From Bigelowiella natans CCMP2755 (taxonomy: Eukaryota > Cercozoa > Chlorarachniophyceae), in contig ADNK01002094.1 of the NCBI GenBank assembly GCA_000320545.1, positions 43,501-107,500 of the forward strand: a DNA stretch of 64,000 bases. Reading direction: 5' to 3'. Numbering within the stretch: the stretch's first letter is position 1; every line of letters begins with the position of its first letter. The notes below the pieces were generated by a model, which was not told the DNA's origin, did no database searches, and saw only the letters and a program-made list of their open reading frames with translations. The position numbers were made by a program, and so were the translations under genes. Positions 63,159-64,000 of this stretch are shown in pieces.

Positions 63159-63697
63159 TATGTATTCGTATTTTGGTTTCTGCATAATATTCGGAAAAGA
63201 CTGCTAAACAAGAAAAGCATGTTTCATATTATCATACAAACTATTCCCATGAACATGATTAATAATGTTATCATCATTATTATTATGTTATTATGACAGG
63301 AGGTGCTGCTTTTACCTATACATAATTCACCATATGTTATCTTCTTCTGTTATGATATCTATGTGATGCTTCTTTCTAACCCAACGTCTTAGTAGTATCA
63401 TCGTATTGATGATAATTCATTAACTCATCATCATCATCATACTCATTGACACACTACTTTCTTCTTCCTCTGGAATTGATTGTTCTTCTCTTTGTTCTGA
63501 GAGCAACTTCTGTACTTCCAATGCCTAAAAATTAATGAATTCATACCCATCGTCATCATCAAAATATTTAGCATTTTACCAACAACAACAACGACGTACT
63601 ACAGCTACTTTAGTCATCATAATACACCTACTGCTACTACTACTACTAGTACTACTACTACTATTGTAATGACGACGAAGTGGACCTACAAATGATG

Positions 63698-63728
<31 letters not shown>

Positions 63729-64000
63729 TAAATGTTATTCTATATTCTTCGCATAAACCCTATTCAACTTCAATCGAGTTTCATTGTGGGTTTTTCGTTC
63801 CTGTGTGTATGTGTGTGTATGTGTGTGTGTGTGTGTGTGTGTGCGTGTGTGTGTGCGTGTGTGTGTGCGTGTGTGTGTTTGTGTATTCAAAACATGTGTG
63901 ATGATGAAAGACAATCAAAAACATAATAACATTACAAAATGATAAGATGGTAAACAAGCAGATGAGGATTATCATTAAAGAACAAAGTCAGGCCGAAAAT
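58485..64000 (-). CDS. Gene Z: C-terminal part of a long coiled-coil protein, continues beyond the window
   Basis: Minus-strand exons read 63458-63524, 62851-62897, 62451-62579, 62300-62349, 62108-62159, 61745-61863, 61101-61170, 60794-60847, 59519-59599, 59266-59299, 59005-59065, 58813-58907 and 58485-58631, ending at TAG 58485-58487. Nearly all residues are heptad-like Glu/Lys/Arg/Leu sequence (LEVQKLLSEQREEQ, EEIEKRVSQREDKIKSMYEK, KRLSEEKLKRRKLEQK, IREERQTLEIEREAFK), so this is a cytoskeletal or centrosomal-type coiled coil. No motor or other domain is in the window, so no name is given. Phase breaks between 63458 and 62897 and between 60794 and 59599 show that at least one exon is missing from the model in each gap. 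The introns contain many di- and trinucleotide arrays. Confidence 0.65.
61224..61646 (-). repeat. Array cluster in a gene Z intron: (CTA)n, (CT)n, GAGG run, (GAAA)n
   Basis: Arrays on the plus strand are (GAAA)n at about 61224-61262, a G/GAGGAA run at about 61357-61402, (CT)n at about 61567-61600 and (CTA)n at about 61615-61646. In the transcript, (GA)n lies towards the donor while (CCTCTT)n and (TTTC)n lie towards the acceptor at 61171. They are therefore complementary across the intron. Confidence 0.8.
61889..61949. repeat. (AT)n-(GT)n microsatellite in gene Z intron
   Basis: AT run at about 61888-61914 continuing into GT to about 61949, between exons 62108-62159 and 61745-61863. Confidence 0.85.
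63803..63888. repeat. Long (TG)n array at the right edge
   Basis: TG run of about 85 bp with regularly spaced single-base variants (TGCG every 14-16 bp), suggesting higher-order duplication of a variant-bearing unit. It lies within an intron or upstream part of gene Z. Confidence 0.85.

Noticed and set aside
3801-63888. Direct repeats as possible CRISPR or telomere arrays
   Set aside because: The short-period arrays are simple di-, tri- and tetranucleotide microsatellites in a eukaryotic genome; there are no unique spacers of constant length and no TTAGGG-type telomere array.
58485-64000. Calling gene Z a kinesin or other named motor
   Set aside because: Only coiled-coil sequence is present in the window; no motor-domain motif supports a name.

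Overview
The window is nuclear DNA of an intron-rich eukaryote. Introns are GT-AG, the genetic code is standard, poly(A) signals are present and short tandem repeats are very abundant. It contains a mitochondrial pyruvate carboxylase, the ribosome-assembly factors NIP7 and NOM1/SGD1, and a formylglycine sulfatase. Nothing fixes the lineage. A protist or alga is my guess, because adjacent genes on alternating strands are known from brown algae; this is inference only. Most genes are split into many small exons, so I rebuilt them by hand from splice signals, intron phase and protein similarity. Exon coordinates are in the entries.

Layout: sulfatase (+, 655-2427); small gene W (-, 4402-6593); signal-peptide gene V (+, 8161-10455), with a UBA-domain gene U (+, 10460-12226) starting 4 nt after its stop; NOM1 (+, 15541-21047); C2-domain protein with Trp-rich repeats (-, 24447-27483); NIP7 (+, 28170-30257); a 44-exon EF-hand/coiled-coil/UBA protein X (-, 31041-37705); helix-rich membrane protein Y (+, 38454-42652); pyruvate carboxylase (-, 45354-50185); multi-pass membrane gene M (+, 51051 to about 55.5 kb); and the 3' part of coiled-coil gene Z (-, 58485 to beyond the window end). 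Apart from V/U/NOM1, orientation alternates gene by gene.

Two kinds of non-coding DNA are kept apart. (1) AT-rich introns and divergent promoter regions are full of di- and trinucleotide arrays. Several long introns carry complementary arrays near their two ends, and pyrimidine-strand arrays sit just upstream of 3' splice sites. (2) GC-richer blocks, rich in TGCA, GCATGC and CTAG and without microsatellites, occupy the gene 3' ends and convergent intergenic regions (about 2.4-2.9, 12.3-15.5, 21.1-24.2, 30.3-31.0, 42.7-45.1 and 56.3-58.5 kb). They contain a family of elements bounded by terminal inverted repeats and arrays of unexplained roughly 60-130 bp units.

The genes form no shared pathway. 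The most interesting signals are the complementary repeat-bracketed introns, the alternation of strand and composition, the inverted-repeat element family, and three long proteins (C2/W-repeat, X and Y) that I cannot assign to a described family.
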